64,000 nucleotides of DNA from Bacteroidota bacterium. Lineage in GTDB: Bacteria; Bacteroidota; Bacteroidia; B-17B0; Aurantibacillaceae. Position numbers and translations under genes: made by a program. Below are positions 16,318-25,571 of the stretch, piece after piece (position 1 is the first letter of the stretch; every line of letters starts with the position of its first letter). The stretch lies in the NCBI GenBank assembly GCA_021155905.1, contig JAJNBG010000004.1, forward strand, positions 117,780 through 181,779, in the 5' to 3' direction. The notes under the pieces are model-generated. The model made no database searches. It was given only the letters and a program-made list of their open reading frames with translations, and was not told the origin of the DNA.

Positions 16318-17853
16318 ATGATAAAACAAACATTCAGAACACTGGCTCTTTTATTTATTATTCAAACCGTAACGGCTCAAAATTTTATAAAAGATAGTTT
16401 AGATATTTACATTAAACGGGAGATGGTCCGCTGGAACCTACCTGGTCTGGCTATTGCAGTCGTTAAAGATGGTAAAGTGGTCCATATCAAAGGATACGGC
16501 TATTCCGATATCACAAAAAAAACGCCCGTGACGGAGAATACAGAGTTTCAGATTGCTTCCAATTCAAAAGCATTTACCGGAACTTCCCTTGCGTTATTGG
16601 AGCATTATGGTAGGTTGAAACTGGATGATAAGGTAAAAAAGTACCTGCCTTATTTTAAAATGCATAACGAGTATTTAACCGAGAACATAACGATCAGGGA
16701 TGTGTTGTCTCACCGAATCGGTTATGAAACTTTTCAGAGTGATCTATTAAACTGGGCAAGCACCCGAACGCGCAAAGAATTGGTAGAGAACATGGCCAAT
16801 GTGACTCCGAAGTTTGGATTCCGCGAAAAATACGGTTACTGCAATATGGGATTTGTGACGGCGGGTGAGATTATACCGGCAGTATGTGATACTACCTGGG
16901 ATGATTTTTTAAAGGCACATTATTTTACACCATTGGGAATGACCCGAACGGAGACGAAATATGAAAATTTCATCCATGCGCCAAATGCTTCTAAAGCCTA
17001 CACATTATTGGATGGTAAGTTATTTGAGATCCCTCCTTCCAAAGTGGATAATATCGGAGCGGCTGGTTCTATCACGTCTAACGTAAATGACTTGAGTAAA
17101 TGGGTAATGATGCAACTCGATAATGGAAAATACAACGGTAAGCAAATCGTTCCTGCCAAGGTAATCCATGAAACAAGAGTTTCAAATACGATTGTGAATG
17201 GCAGGAGTCGTAAAGGTCAAAATTTTAGTACGTATGGTTTAGGTTGGTTTATGGAAGATGCCTTTGGAAAAAAGATTGTGGAACATGACGGTGGTGCCAA
17301 CGGTTTTTTAAGTAAAACAGTTCTGATTCCCGAAGAGAACCTTGGTTATGTAATTCTGACCAACAGTGACGGGCAATATTTTTATGATGCTTTATCCAAA
17401 CAGATTATTGGTGATTTGAATAAACAACCTTACCAGAATTTAAGTGCCTTGTATTATCAGGGCTTTAAAGAGAATTATGAAGAAGAGCAGGCGAGTATTC
17501 AAAAATTAAAATCGGAGGCGGATGCTTATAAGGCAACACCTGATGCATATAAAAAAATAGCAGGTATTTATACCAATAAAGTATATGGTAAGATTGCCAT
17601 CGAGTCAAAAGAAGATTTTGCAGAAGTTAGTTTTGAGTTTCATCCACAGTATAAAGGAAAAATGCGCTTTAAAAGTGCCGATAAAATTGTGGTGGAATAT
17701 GGTGACGATACATCATTGGGAACCAAAGAATTAAAGTACGATGAGAAGGGGACAACTTCTACGATTGAAATTAAGGTGAATGATTTCATTGACCAGGACA
17801 CATATATTTTCACAAAAATTAATAGCGTGTTCAAACCATTTGGAGTGAAATAA
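16318..17853 (+). CDS. Serine hydrolase (class C beta-lactamase/esterase family), exported
   Basis: Signal peptide MIKQTFRTLALLFIIQTVTA. The penicillin-binding-like fold shows the nucleophile motif S-x-x-K in IASNSKAFTG (~75-84), the Y-x-N motif in KYGYCNMGFV, and the third-motif region in VEHDGGANGFLSKTV (HDG in place of KTG), as in EstB/AmpC-like esterases and D-aminopeptidases. The C-terminal ~130 residues form a DUF3471-like beta domain. Likely substrates are esters, D-amino acid peptides or peptidoglycan pieces; antibiotic resistance should not be assumed. The ATG at 16318 fits both signal peptide and promoter. Confidence 0.88.
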   Translation: MIKQTFRTLALLFIIQTVTAQNFIKDSLDIYIKREMVRWNLPGLAIAVVKDGKVVHIKGYGYSDITKKTPVTENTEFQIASNSKAFTGTSLALLEHYGRLKLDDKVKKYLPYFKMHNEYLTENITIRDVLSHRIGYETFQSDLLNWASTRTRKELVENMANVTPKFGFREKYGYCNMGFVTAGEIIPAVCDTTWDDFLKAHYFTPLGMTRTETKYENFIHAPNASKAYTLLDGKLFEIPPSKVDNIGAAGSITSNVNDLSKWVMMQLDNGKYNGKQIVPAKVIHETRVSNTIVNGRSRKGQNFSTYGLGWFMEDAFGKKIVEHDGGANGFLSKTVLIPEENLGYVILTNSDGQYFYDALSKQIIGDLNKQPYQNLSALYYQGFKENYEEEQASIQKLKSEADAYKATPDAYKKIAGIYTNKVYGKIAIESKEDFAEVSFEFHPQYKGKMRFKSADKIVVEYGDDTSLGTKELKYDEKGTTSTIEIKVNDFIDQDTYIFTKINSVFKPFGVK

Positions 17854-17878
17854 ATAAGTAAAACAGGAAAATTTGACG

Positions 17879-17886
17879 TATCTTTG
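17879..17886 (+). promoter_or_regulatory. -7 box (TATCTTTG) for ssrA
   Basis: Exact TAnnTTTG 28 bp before the mature 5' end of the tmRNA, leaving a short 5' leader for RNase P to remove. Confidence 0.55.
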
Positions 17887-17914
17887 TATCATTGAATTAG
17901 TTCTTTAACATTAT

Positions 17915-18198
17915 GGGCCCGACCGGTTTTGACAGCGAGCGCGATTGATATGTAAGCAGGTGGTGCGTTGTGGATATGGCACCTAAAACTCAACTCTCTT
18001 TGCTTAGCGATGGGAATTTTGCATCATAAATTAGCAAATTGTTTTAGAGATGATGTTATCTAAAGCAATATTAGCATCTAAGTTTAAGTTTGGTATGAAC
18101 ATAAGCCTGACTTAAATCGAAAACCAATTATGTTCTAAACTTTGTAGAAAGCTTATTAATTCCTTGTTTGGACGAGAGTTCGAATCTCTCCGGGTCCA
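17915..18198 (+). ncRNA. ssrA: Transfer-messenger RNA (tmRNA)
   Basis: Rescues stalled ribosomes and adds a degradation tag. The acceptor stem GGGCCCG (17915-17921) pairs with CGGGTCC (18191-18197), including one G-U pair, with discriminator A18198; the CCA is not encoded. GGTTTTGACAGC is the conserved 5' tRNA-like motif. The T arm is GAGAG-TTCGAAT-CTCTC. TATGTAAGC near the 5' end can pair with GCTTATTAA near the 3' end as helix P2. The probable tag frame ends AGC-GAT-GGG-AAT-TTT-GCA-TCA-TAA (SDGNFAS, stop 18027-18029). At 284 nt it is short for a one-piece tmRNA. Confidence 0.92.
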
Positions 18199-18219
18199 CT
18201 AATAAATAGCGTTGAAAGC

Positions 18220-18247
18220 TTTTTGCTTTCATAAGCGGAAGCAAAAA
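18220..18247. other. Hairpin downstream of ssrA
   Basis: TTTTTGCTTTC (18220-18230) pairs with GGAAGCAAAAA (18237-18247) with one G-T pair around ATAAGC. It lacks a clean U run on the plus strand, so a role as the ssrA terminator is only possible. The rest of 18199-18359 shows no gene. Confidence 0.4.
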
Positions 18248-18359
18248 ACAAAAAGCCGATGCGTAGCAGCGACTTTTGTATTGTGACTTCGGGTTAGGAG
18301 AGATCAGCAAAGCTAATCTTTTAAGGCATAAGAGATAACTCAGTTGATTAACATTGGTT

Positions 18360-19004
18360 TTACAACTTCACAACCTTATCTTCCACAATGAGATAGTAAT
18401 CAGCGTTGTCTTCACGTTCTAATATATGTAAGCCGGTTAGGTTCCCGAAAGCAGGTAGAATGAAATGTACTTTCCCGAGATAAAAACAAGGGAGACGTAT
18501 CGACTGTTTGGCTGTTCCAAATAATTGCAGGCCCGGATGTACATGCCCGCAGATATTGAGCTTATCGCTTTTTGCTAATGGGTGATGAGAAAAAATGAAG
18601 TGGTCTTCCTCGAGCACTTTGACTTTAAGCAAATTAGGGAGCGAGTATAGTGTTTGATCAAGGATATCGTGGTTACCTTCTATTAAAATAAATTGCACAG
18701 GCTCATACTCCATTAACAGCGATTTGAACCAAAGCCATTCTTTATTATAAGAGCTGTGGAACAGGTCTCCTAAAATTAAAACAGAGTGGGGTTGCCAGGC
18801 TGCCAATAGAAAATTGAGTTTGTCAATGTCTTTCAAATGACTCTGTGCAGGAAAGGCAATGCCTTGTTTACGAAAATGTGCAGCTTTGCCTAAGTGAATA
18901 TCACTTATGATCAATTGTTTTCGGGAAGGACGGTACATCGCACGCTGCGGTAACAGAAAGAAGGATTCACCCCTCAATTTTATTTCTTCGTAAGGCTTCT
19001 TCAT
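18360..19004 (-). CDS. pdeM: Ligase-associated DNA damage response endonuclease PdeM
   Basis: Calcineurin-like metallophosphoesterase. The metal-ligand motifs appear in order: LIISDIHLGKAAHFRKQG (~30-47), LILGDLFHSSYN, LIEGNHD, and NICGHVHPGLQL. 214 aa. Its start overlaps the end of the helicase gene by 4 bp, so it is the last gene of the exonuclease-ligase-helicase-PdeM set. The family name comes from this neighbourhood; its exact DNA substrate is not known to me. Confidence 0.94.
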   Translation of the reverse strand: MKKPYEEIKLRGESFFLLPQRAMYRPSRKQLIISDIHLGKAAHFRKQGIAFPAQSHLKDIDKLNFLLAAWQPHSVLILGDLFHSSYNKEWLWFKSLLMEYEPVQFILIEGNHDILDQTLYSLPNLLKVKVLEEDHFIFSHHPLAKSDKLNICGHVHPGLQLFGTAKQSIRLPCFYLGKVHFILPAFGNLTGLHILEREDNADYYLIVEDKVVKL

Positions 19005-21430
19005 TTCTGTACAGAATTCAAAATTTTATCGATGCGGGTTTGAAGGCTTTCATTACTGAATTTCTCTCTCAATGTATCAACGAGGATGGGAAAAGAAAAG
19101 GGCGTTGGTTTTTCAGGATAGGTAAACACAATTTTTTGTTTCGAAATTCGATCAAAGGCCGCCTGCATCCGTGTGATCTCCAATTGAAAATCAAGAATCT
19201 CAGCATAGGATTGGCGAAGTAGTAAATTATTTTTTTCATGATCTTCGAATACTTTAAAAAATAATTGAGATGATGCCTGAAGGTGCCTCGTCTTTTTTTG
19301 ATGTCCCGGATAACCGGTAAAGATCAAGCCTGCTATTGTTGCGATGTCCCTGAATTTTCGGTTAGCCAGCTCAATAGAGTTCATACTTCTCAGAACGTCA
19401 TCATGCATGTATTCCGAGGAAAAAAGATTATTATCAGTAATGAGATCCACATCAATTTTTTTATCACTCAGCAACTCAAAGCCATAATCGTTCATGGCAA
19501 TAGAGAATGTAAATGGTTCTAATAATCCAATACGATATGCCAGCAAAGAACCCATGCCTTCATGAACAAATCTTCCTTCGAAAGGATATACAAATAAATG
19601 GTAGCCTTCCCGGGTTTTAATTTGCTCAATCAATAATTCATTTTTATCAGGCAAATGAGATACTTTATTTTGTAGCTCCAGTAAGGGTGCCAGTTGTTTT
19701 AATTCCTCATAATGTATATTTCCGGTTTTATAATCATCCAGTTGTTTGCGAATACTACTGGACAGTTGGTACGATAGGGGTAATCGTCCTCCCAGCCAGG
19801 CAGGAACCTTTCCTGATTTTTTGTTACTGAGTTTCACGCGCACTTCCATGTCCCGTACTAATTTCAATTCCAGATTTTTTCCACCAAACCAAAAGACATC
19901 TCCGGGTTTTAAACGGGCAATAAAATTCTCTTCTACCAGTCCGATTTTTTTGCCTCCCATGAATTTCACATGCATCATGCTATCACTCACGATGGTGCCG
20001 ATCCCAAGTCGGTGGCGTTGGGCGATTGTTCTGCTGGTCACTTTATATAGTCCATCCATCAACACCACTTTGTGATACTCATCGTAAGCCTTTAACGAGT
20101 TACCTCCCGTTGTAATAAAATCAAGACACCAGGTAAATTCTTCCCAGGTGATACTTTTGAAACAATGAGTGTTTTTGACTTCTTCAAATAAGGATTCAGC
20201 TCTAAAACCATCCGACACCGCCAGTGTCACCATGTATTGCACCAGCACATCAAAGGAGCGTACATAAGGAATCCGACTCTCCAGTAAATTTTCCTGGATA
20301 GCATAGCGAATCGCACTGCCTTCAATAATCTCCAAAGAGTTCGTTGGAACAAAATAGATCTTGCTTACTGCACCCGGATGATGACCACTTCTTCCGGCGC
20401 GTTGCATAAAACGTGCAATGCCTTTAGGAGAGCCAATCTGGATCACAGAATCAACACTGTGGAAATCAACACCCAGGTCCAGGCTGGATGTACAGATTAC
20501 CGCTTTTAACCGCCCGTTATGTAAATTGTCTTCCACCCATTTTCTGGTTGTGTCGGCCAAAGATCCATGATGCAGTGCCACCAATCCGGCCAGATGAGGC
20601 GCTTCATCCAGTAAACGCTGGTACCAGATTTCAGCCTGCGACCGTACGTTTACAAATACCAGCGTAGTATTACTGGCTTCAATGATCGGAATGATCTTTG
20701 GTAGTAATTGAATTCCTAAATGTCCGACCCATGAATACTTTTGTACTATATCAGGGTATAAAGTTTCAATGATAATTTTCTTTTCAAGGGCAGTTTTAAT
20801 CGTAACAGAGTTTTCACTTTTATTGCCAAGTAAAATGTGTTTGGCTTCCTCTAAGTTACCTATGGTGGCCGATATGGCCCAGATTTTCAGATCCGGATTC
20901 AAGGCTTTTAATCGTGAGATTGCGAGTTCTACCTGCACACCGCGTTTACTTCCCATCAGTTCATGCCATTCATCAACAATGATAAATTCGAGACCTGCAA
21001 AAAATTTATCATATTCTTTAGACGCCAATAACACATGAATACTTTCTGGTGTCGTGATCAAGGCATGCGGAGATTTCTTCCGTTGTTTTGCCCGTTCTGC
21101 CGAACTGGTATCTCCCGTTCGTAATGCAATTTTATAATTTAGTTCCAGGTCCTTAGAAACCTGTTGCGTGGACAATAATATTTCTTTTGAAAGGGCGCGA
21201 AGTGGTGTGATCCACAGACAATGCAAACCACTGTCTTTTGGCTTTTTCTTTTTACCAAATTGTCTGTAATAGCTTTCTAAAACCCCAAACCAAATGGCGA
21301 AGGTTTTTCCACTGCCGGTTGGGGAATTGAGCAGACCGCTTTTACCCTCGGTAATGGCTTTCCAGGTTGCTTTTTGAAAAGCAAATGGTTTCCATTTTTT
21401 ATGTTTGAACCATTCGGTAGCAATGCTCAT
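19001..21430 (-). CDS. Ligase-associated DEXH-box helicase (Lhr-like)
   Basis: Superfamily 2 DNA helicase, 809 aa. Walker A is in LNSPTGSGKTFAIW, the DEXH motif is FIIVDEWHELMGSKRG, motif III is WAISATIGN, and motif VI is MQRAGRSGHHPG. Between them are NVRSQAEIWYQRL and VICTSSLDLGVDF. The C-terminal half carries the winged-helix and beta-barrel core of Lhr proteins (PGDVFWFGGKNLELKLVRD). Expected to unwind or remodel damaged DNA ends for the neighbouring ligase and nucleases. The upstream 96-bp gap to the ligase holds a REP-like hairpin. Confidence 0.95.
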   Translation of the reverse strand: MSIATEWFKHKKWKPFAFQKATWKAITEGKSGLLNSPTGSGKTFAIWFGVLESYYRQFGKKKKPKDSGLHCLWITPLRALSKEILLSTQQVSKDLELNYKIALRTGDTSSAERAKQRKKSPHALITTPESIHVLLASKEYDKFFAGLEFIIVDEWHELMGSKRGVQVELAISRLKALNPDLKIWAISATIGNLEEAKHILLGNKSENSVTIKTALEKKIIIETLYPDIVQKYSWVGHLGIQLLPKIIPIIEASNTTLVFVNVRSQAEIWYQRLLDEAPHLAGLVALHHGSLADTTRKWVEDNLHNGRLKAVICTSSLDLGVDFHSVDSVIQIGSPKGIARFMQRAGRSGHHPGAVSKIYFVPTNSLEIIEGSAIRYAIQENLLESRIPYVRSFDVLVQYMVTLAVSDGFRAESLFEEVKNTHCFKSITWEEFTWCLDFITTGGNSLKAYDEYHKVVLMDGLYKVTSRTIAQRHRLGIGTIVSDSMMHVKFMGGKKIGLVEENFIARLKPGDVFWFGGKNLELKLVRDMEVRVKLSNKKSGKVPAWLGGRLPLSYQLSSSIRKQLDDYKTGNIHYEELKQLAPLLELQNKVSHLPDKNELLIEQIKTREGYHLFVYPFEGRFVHEGMGSLLAYRIGLLEPFTFSIAMNDYGFELLSDKKIDVDLITDNNLFSSEYMHDDVLRSMNSIELANRKFRDIATIAGLIFTGYPGHQKKTRHLQASSQLFFKVFEDHEKNNLLLRQSYAEILDFQLEITRMQAAFDRISKQKIVFTYPEKPTPFSFPILVDTLREKFSNESLQTRIDKILNSVQK

Positions 21431-21450
21431 GTTACTGTGTTACTTTTTTT

Positions 21451-21520
21451 GTTAGTTCGAGCGAAGGCGAGCACAGCTCGAAATATCAAGAATCCTTCCC
21501 GATTTCGCCCGAAGCGACAA
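21451..21520. repeat. REP-like imperfect palindrome related to the GIY-YIG repeats
   Basis: Left arm AGTTCGAGCGAAGGCGAG (21454-21471) and right arm TTTCGCCCGAAGCGACA (21503-21519, inverted) share the core of the 14.5-kb terminal repeats. It contains no gene and lies between ligase and helicase genes. Probably a gene-less (non-autonomous) copy. Confidence 0.7.
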
Positions 21521-21526
21521 CTCTAT

Positions 21527-23113
21527 TTAAACCGAATTCAATAATTGCATTAAATCTTCTTTTGTATTGATCTCTTCTTTATTTTTATCCTTTCGCCATC
21601 TTAATATTCTAGGGAATCGTAGCGCAATTCCACTTTTATGACGGGGTGACGCATTGATCCCTTCAAAGGCAATTTCAAACACCAGTTCTGCTCTCACACT
21701 TCTCACAGGACCAAACTTTTCAATCGTATTCTTTTTGATCCACGTATCTACTTCGATTAATTCTTTGTCCGTTAATCCACTATATGCTTTGGTAAATGGT
21801 ACTAATTCTTTCTTGTCCCAAATGGCAAAAGTGTAATCTGTATATAAATTAGCGCGCCGGCCATGTCCCGATTGCGCATAAATTAACACGGCATCAACGG
21901 TGTAGGGATCCACTTTCCATTTCCACCATTTGCCACGGCGACGACCTGTTTCATACACGCTGTCTTTATGTTTTAGCATCAATCCTTCGCAACCCAGCTG
22001 CTTGGACTCTGTTCGTAAAGTATCTACTTTATCCCATGAGTCAGGGCTTAATACGGGCGATAACTTTAACAAATCAGTTTTGGCTTTGGTTATCACTTCT
22101 TCCAGTAAAGCCCTTCGTTCATGTAAAGGCTTAGTTCGAATGTCCTCACCGTTATGCTCCAATAAATCATAACACATCATGCATAAGGGGACGTCTGTTA
22201 ATGTTTTCTTAGATACATTTTTCCGGCCAATTCGTTTTTGCATTTCGTTAAAAGACTGGATTTTGCCATCTTTAAATGGCAATACTTCGCCATCTACAAC
22301 AGTACCGTGCGGCAGGATTGTTTTTAAAATGTCAAACTCAATGAATTTATCGGTCATCAATTCTTCACCACGGCTCCAGGTATGCACTTGCTGGTTACGC
22401 ACAATGATTTGTCCCCGGATACCGTCATACTTGCGTTCCAATTGCCACTCCGAAATATTACCAAGATCTGTAAACGGTAAATCCAACTGGTAGGCCAGAT
22501 AAAAAGGGTAGGGTTTTGAATCATCGAAAGAAGACGACTCGTCGGACAACAACTCTTTTAAATTTGTATTTTGTGGTAACCAGTTTCCCATGAGTTTATG
22601 GGTAACCACTTTATCATCAAGATCGTAGGCTTTGGCAATGGCTTTATATACCAACTGTTGTGAAACACCTACCCGGAAACTTCCGGTTATTAATTTGTTG
22701 AATACAAATAATTCATCCTGCAAAAACTCACTCCAGTAAGAGAACAACCATTCTTTCTTTTCATTTTCTGATTTTGTTTGAATATCAATAATCTCATTCA
22801 TCACTTCACTGAATGGCTTATCCTGCTCGGTTTTCCGAAGAGGAATTAACAGACTGATTGTTTCTGCGAGATCACCTACCACATCATAAGAATCTTCAAA
22901 AAGCCAATAAGGAATTCTTGCTAATTCTGCTGCCCAAAGTTTTAAGTCGCTGGTACGGATGGGACGTTTTGGACGACGGCCCGTTAACAACGCCACTGCC
23001 CAGATTGAATCCTGCGCATTGGTTCGCATAAAATAGTTAGCCATGGCATTGACCTTTTCATTGGTCCTGGTTGTTTGATCCAACTCACTATATAATCGAG
23101 AGAAGGCTTTCAT
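21527..23113 (-). CDS. ATP-dependent DNA ligase of the repair cluster
   Basis: 528 aa. The adenylated lysine is in LERKYDGIRGQIIV (motif I, K-x-D-G). VDGEVLPF is motif III, CEGLMLKHKDSVYETGRRRG contains motif IV, and WWKWKVDPYTVDAVL is motif V, followed by an OB-fold (TKAYSGLTDKELIEVD, then HKSGIALRFPRILRWR). The ~210-residue N-terminal DNA-binding domain is present. It complements the NAD-dependent LigA used in replication and is expected to serve damage repair. It overlaps the upstream exonuclease by 4 bp. Confidence 0.95.
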   Translation of the reverse strand: MKAFSRLYSELDQTTRTNEKVNAMANYFMRTNAQDSIWAVALLTGRRPKRPIRTSDLKLWAAELARIPYWLFEDSYDVVGDLAETISLLIPLRKTEQDKPFSEVMNEIIDIQTKSENEKKEWLFSYWSEFLQDELFVFNKLITGSFRVGVSQQLVYKAIAKAYDLDDKVVTHKLMGNWLPQNTNLKELLSDESSSFDDSKPYPFYLAYQLDLPFTDLGNISEWQLERKYDGIRGQIIVRNQQVHTWSRGEELMTDKFIEFDILKTILPHGTVVDGEVLPFKDGKIQSFNEMQKRIGRKNVSKKTLTDVPLCMMCYDLLEHNGEDIRTKPLHERRALLEEVITKAKTDLLKLSPVLSPDSWDKVDTLRTESKQLGCEGLMLKHKDSVYETGRRRGKWWKWKVDPYTVDAVLIYAQSGHGRRANLYTDYTFAIWDKKELVPFTKAYSGLTDKELIEVDTWIKKNTIEKFGPVRSVRAELVFEIAFEGINASPRHKSGIALRFPRILRWRKDKNKEEINTKEDLMQLLNSV

Positions 23114-24138
23114 GCTTGCTGATTTTCTTCCCTTATTTCTTCTTTGGTTTCCGTGGATTCGTTCTCAATACTTTCTCCTTCAAACAAGGTCTCTACTTCC
23201 ACCGCATTTAACTGGTATTTCTCCCGAAGCCACTTAGCATACACTGATTTGTAACCATGGGTCACATAAATATTCTGAGCACCGGTTGCGAGGACTGCGT
23301 CATTTAAACTATGCCAGTCAGCATGATCACTCATTATAAAGCCTTTGTCGGCATTTCTTCTCCGACGTGCTCCGCGCAATTGCATCCAGCCACTACAAAA
23401 GGCCAGTTTGTAAGGATCAAAGCGACGCAACCATGGATTACCAATTACAGAACCGGTTGCTAACACAATTCCCGGGTTGAGCTGTTCTTTTTTAAAATCC
23501 TGAGTGAATTTTATGTAACGCGAATTATCAAAACCAAGCGCTTCGTTGGTATTATAGATGGTGGAATGCAACAAAATGGGTTGATCAGTTTCCAGGGCAG
23601 ATAAAATACGTTGTGCTTTTCCCAGGGCATAACCAATCAGTAAGGAATTCAATCCCTGTGCAGCATTTTCAGCCACCCATTCATTTAACTGAACATTTAA
23701 ATCGCTTACGTCCGGAAAATTATACACTGGTAAACCAAAGGTGGATTCCGTAATAAAATGTTGGCATTTCACTGGTTCAAATGGCACAGTATAACCATCG
23801 GACTTCACTTTGTAGTCTCCTGATACAACCCAGATCTCCCCTTTGTATTCAAGGCGCACCTGTGCTGATCCAATAATATGTCCAGCCGGATGCAGGCTAA
23901 TGTTGACGCCGTTGATCTGAACAGATTGATTATAGGATAATGTTTCTAAAGAAATGTTACCTAAGCGATAACGTAAAATAAATTCCGAATCCGTATGTGC
24001 TAAATAGTGTTTGCTTCCCCAACGCGCATGATCAGAATGGGCATGGGTAATGATGGCCTTATTCACCGGTTTCCAGGGGTCGATGTATACATCGGCTTGT
24101 TTGCAATATATTCCGCTATTTGTAAATTGTATAAGCAA
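23110..24138 (-). CDS. Ligase-associated DNA damage response exonuclease (metallo-beta-lactamase fold)
   Basis: 342 aa, SNM1/Pso2- and CPSF-like MBL fold. The zinc motif HxHxDH is in IITHAHSDHARWGSKHYL (~29-46). LHPAGHIIGSAQV gives the next His, WVVSGDYKV the Asp, and FIMSDHADWHSL and YVTHGYKSVYAKWL the last motifs. These enzymes trim damaged DNA ends. The start is TTG at 24138 (protein begins LIQFTNSGIYC, matching the family's usual start). First gene of the repair operon. The final ~25 residues are Glu-rich and probably disordered. Confidence 0.94.
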   Translation of the reverse strand: MLIQFTNSGIYCKQADVYIDPWKPVNKAIITHAHSDHARWGSKHYLAHTDSEFILRYRLGNISLETLSYNQSVQINGVNISLHPAGHIIGSAQVRLEYKGEIWVVSGDYKVKSDGYTVPFEPVKCQHFITESTFGLPVYNFPDVSDLNVQLNEWVAENAAQGLNSLLIGYALGKAQRILSALETDQPILLHSTIYNTNEALGFDNSRYIKFTQDFKKEQLNPGIVLATGSVIGNPWLRRFDPYKLAFCSGWMQLRGARRRRNADKGFIMSDHADWHSLNDAVLATGAQNIYVTHGYKSVYAKWLREKYQLNAVEVETLFEGESIENESTETKEEIREENQQA

Positions 24139-24434
24139 TCGCGTAAAATCATTAAGCTCTTATTAAATTTAGGTCTGAATAGCCTGGAACTGTGATATTT
24201 TCGATAATAGAGTATTTTATTTCGCTGGCTGATTTCAGGAAAAGTTTATAGGTAAGTTTTTTGTATTAGTGAATAATACAAAACAAAAAAACAGGGTTAA
24301 TTATCTATTTGGATTTAAGTTTTTACCGATGCTAAAAAGAATTTTGGCTATTGTTTCTTGGCTTTTACCAAATTCCACGTTTGTTAGATATAATGTTACA
24401 TATTTTTATTAAAGTAATTACTTTTTATACAAAC

Positions 24435-24860
24435 ATGTCAGCGTTTAACCAGCCACTCGAAGTTGGCACTCCATTAGAAATTATTGATTTTAAAGTTGAT
24501 TTACTATCCTCTCCGCCTGAAATAATCGGCGAGATCATTGAACATACAAATGAATTTACCGGCGCACCGGCAGATGCGTTCGAGATCAATTACAGGCACG
24601 GCACCATGGTTGAAGGCCAGCTTAATATTTATGTGTGCAAGTTTAAAACAGGTAAATGTTGGTTACATATTTTCGGGCGAATGAAAGGAAAAGAATTCAG
24701 AACTGAAAGGGAACTGTCCGGATATCATCAGCATCACTTTAGTAAAGAACGGGTGCTGCATGTGCTGCAAAGTAGTCGTCATATCCTTCAAAAATATTAT
24801 TTGAACTCCAATATAGAGAGTATTGAAAACCATTTAGTGGCTTTTCTTGTTCCAGCCTAA
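24435..24860 (+). CDS. Hypothetical protein (141 aa)
   Basis: Not recognised. The ATG at 24435 (MSAFNQPLEVGTPLEIIDF) is preferred to one at 24351, because the extra upstream residues are hydrophobic and unlike a signal peptide. The body is mixed alpha/beta with a stretch suited to a small beta sheet (QLNIYVCKFKTGKCWLHIFG) and a helical C-terminus. No catalytic motif is seen. It ends 12 bp before the GDCCVxC-like gene, so the two may be co-transcribed. Confidence 0.6.
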   Translation: MSAFNQPLEVGTPLEIIDFKVDLLSSPPEIIGEIIEHTNEFTGAPADAFEINYRHGTMVEGQLNIYVCKFKTGKCWLHIFGRMKGKEFRTERELSGYHQHHFSKERVLHVLQSSRHILQKYYLNSNIESIENHLVAFLVPA

Positions 24861-24872
24861 AATCCAAAAACA

Positions 24873-25133
24873 ATGACAGAAATGACATGGAAACTCCAGT
24901 TAAAATCGACTATTAAATGTCCGGTTTGCAAGTATGCGAAAGTGGTACCGATGCTCCTTTATACCAGGAGAGTCCGATACGATTGTGCCGAATGTCATGC
25001 GATGTTAAAAACGAGCGTCAATGAGTGTTGTGTTTTTTGTGTTTATGGATCAGTGCCATGTCCTACAACCCAGCAGGATAACCACGACCAAAAGGAAACA
25101 AATCAGCATTTTCAGGAAAGCGAGACTGCATAA
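24873..25133 (+). CDS. GDCCVxC-type small cysteine protein
   Basis: 86 residues. TIKCPVCKYAKV and YDCAECHAML form a zinc-ribbon-like pair of CxxC motifs, and NECCVFCVYGSVPCP matches the family signature GDCCVxCxYGxxxCP with NE in place of GD. The family is named GDCCVxC domain (seleno)protein and has seleno- and cysteine-containing members; this one is all cysteine. Its function is unknown; a metal or redox role is inferred. The tail (HDQKETNQHFQESETA) is polar and probably disordered. Confidence 0.82.
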   Translation: MTEMTWKLQLKSTIKCPVCKYAKVVPMLLYTRRVRYDCAECHAMLKTSVNECCVFCVYGSVPCPTTQQDNHDQKETNQHFQESETA

Positions 25134-25571
25134 GCCTATTTCAATTATTAGTTGAGTTTACTCTATTTTATTAAAGTCTTTGAGTGGCTAAACAAAATCT
25201 GGTTACCGGGTTTTCGTGATTCGTCATTAGCAATTATGGACAAGTTTGTAATGAATAACAGGGCAATGTATTTCGTGCAGGCAAAATTTCCTGGAAGAGT
25301 CTTAACAGAAGTTTTATGTTTTTAATATCAGGTCTCTTTGCATGTATGTTGGAATGAAAAATATAAATTCTTTCAGGAAATGTGCAAGTGAATTCTGTAC
25401 ACCCTAAAATACATTTGCATAAATTAAGTAGGTAATTAAACATTTTCATTGCACGATATAGTTGGGCAGTCTTAGAATAAAAGGTGCCAGAAATGAAAAT
25501 AGTTTTGGCATCAAAAACAAACTGCCTAAGGTTCCAATTATCAAATATTAATAACCGTATTAAACTAACCT
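25134..25571. other. Intergenic stretch without a recognised gene
   Basis: 438 bp, AT-rich. A 71-codon minus-strand frame (25234-25449) lacks a promoter, family signature and convincing composition. No hairpin or repeat is obvious. Confidence 0.5.

Noticed and set aside
16318..17853. True class C beta-lactamase
   Set aside because: The third motif is HDG rather than KTG and there is a C-terminal beta domain, so an esterase or peptidase role is more likely.
18128..18310. 60-codon minus-strand frame across the end of ssrA
   Set aside because: It is the antisense of the tRNA-like part of tmRNA (the familiar PERFELSS artefact), not a gene.
25234..25449. 71-codon minus-strand frame
   Set aside because: Composition and lack of promoter give no support.
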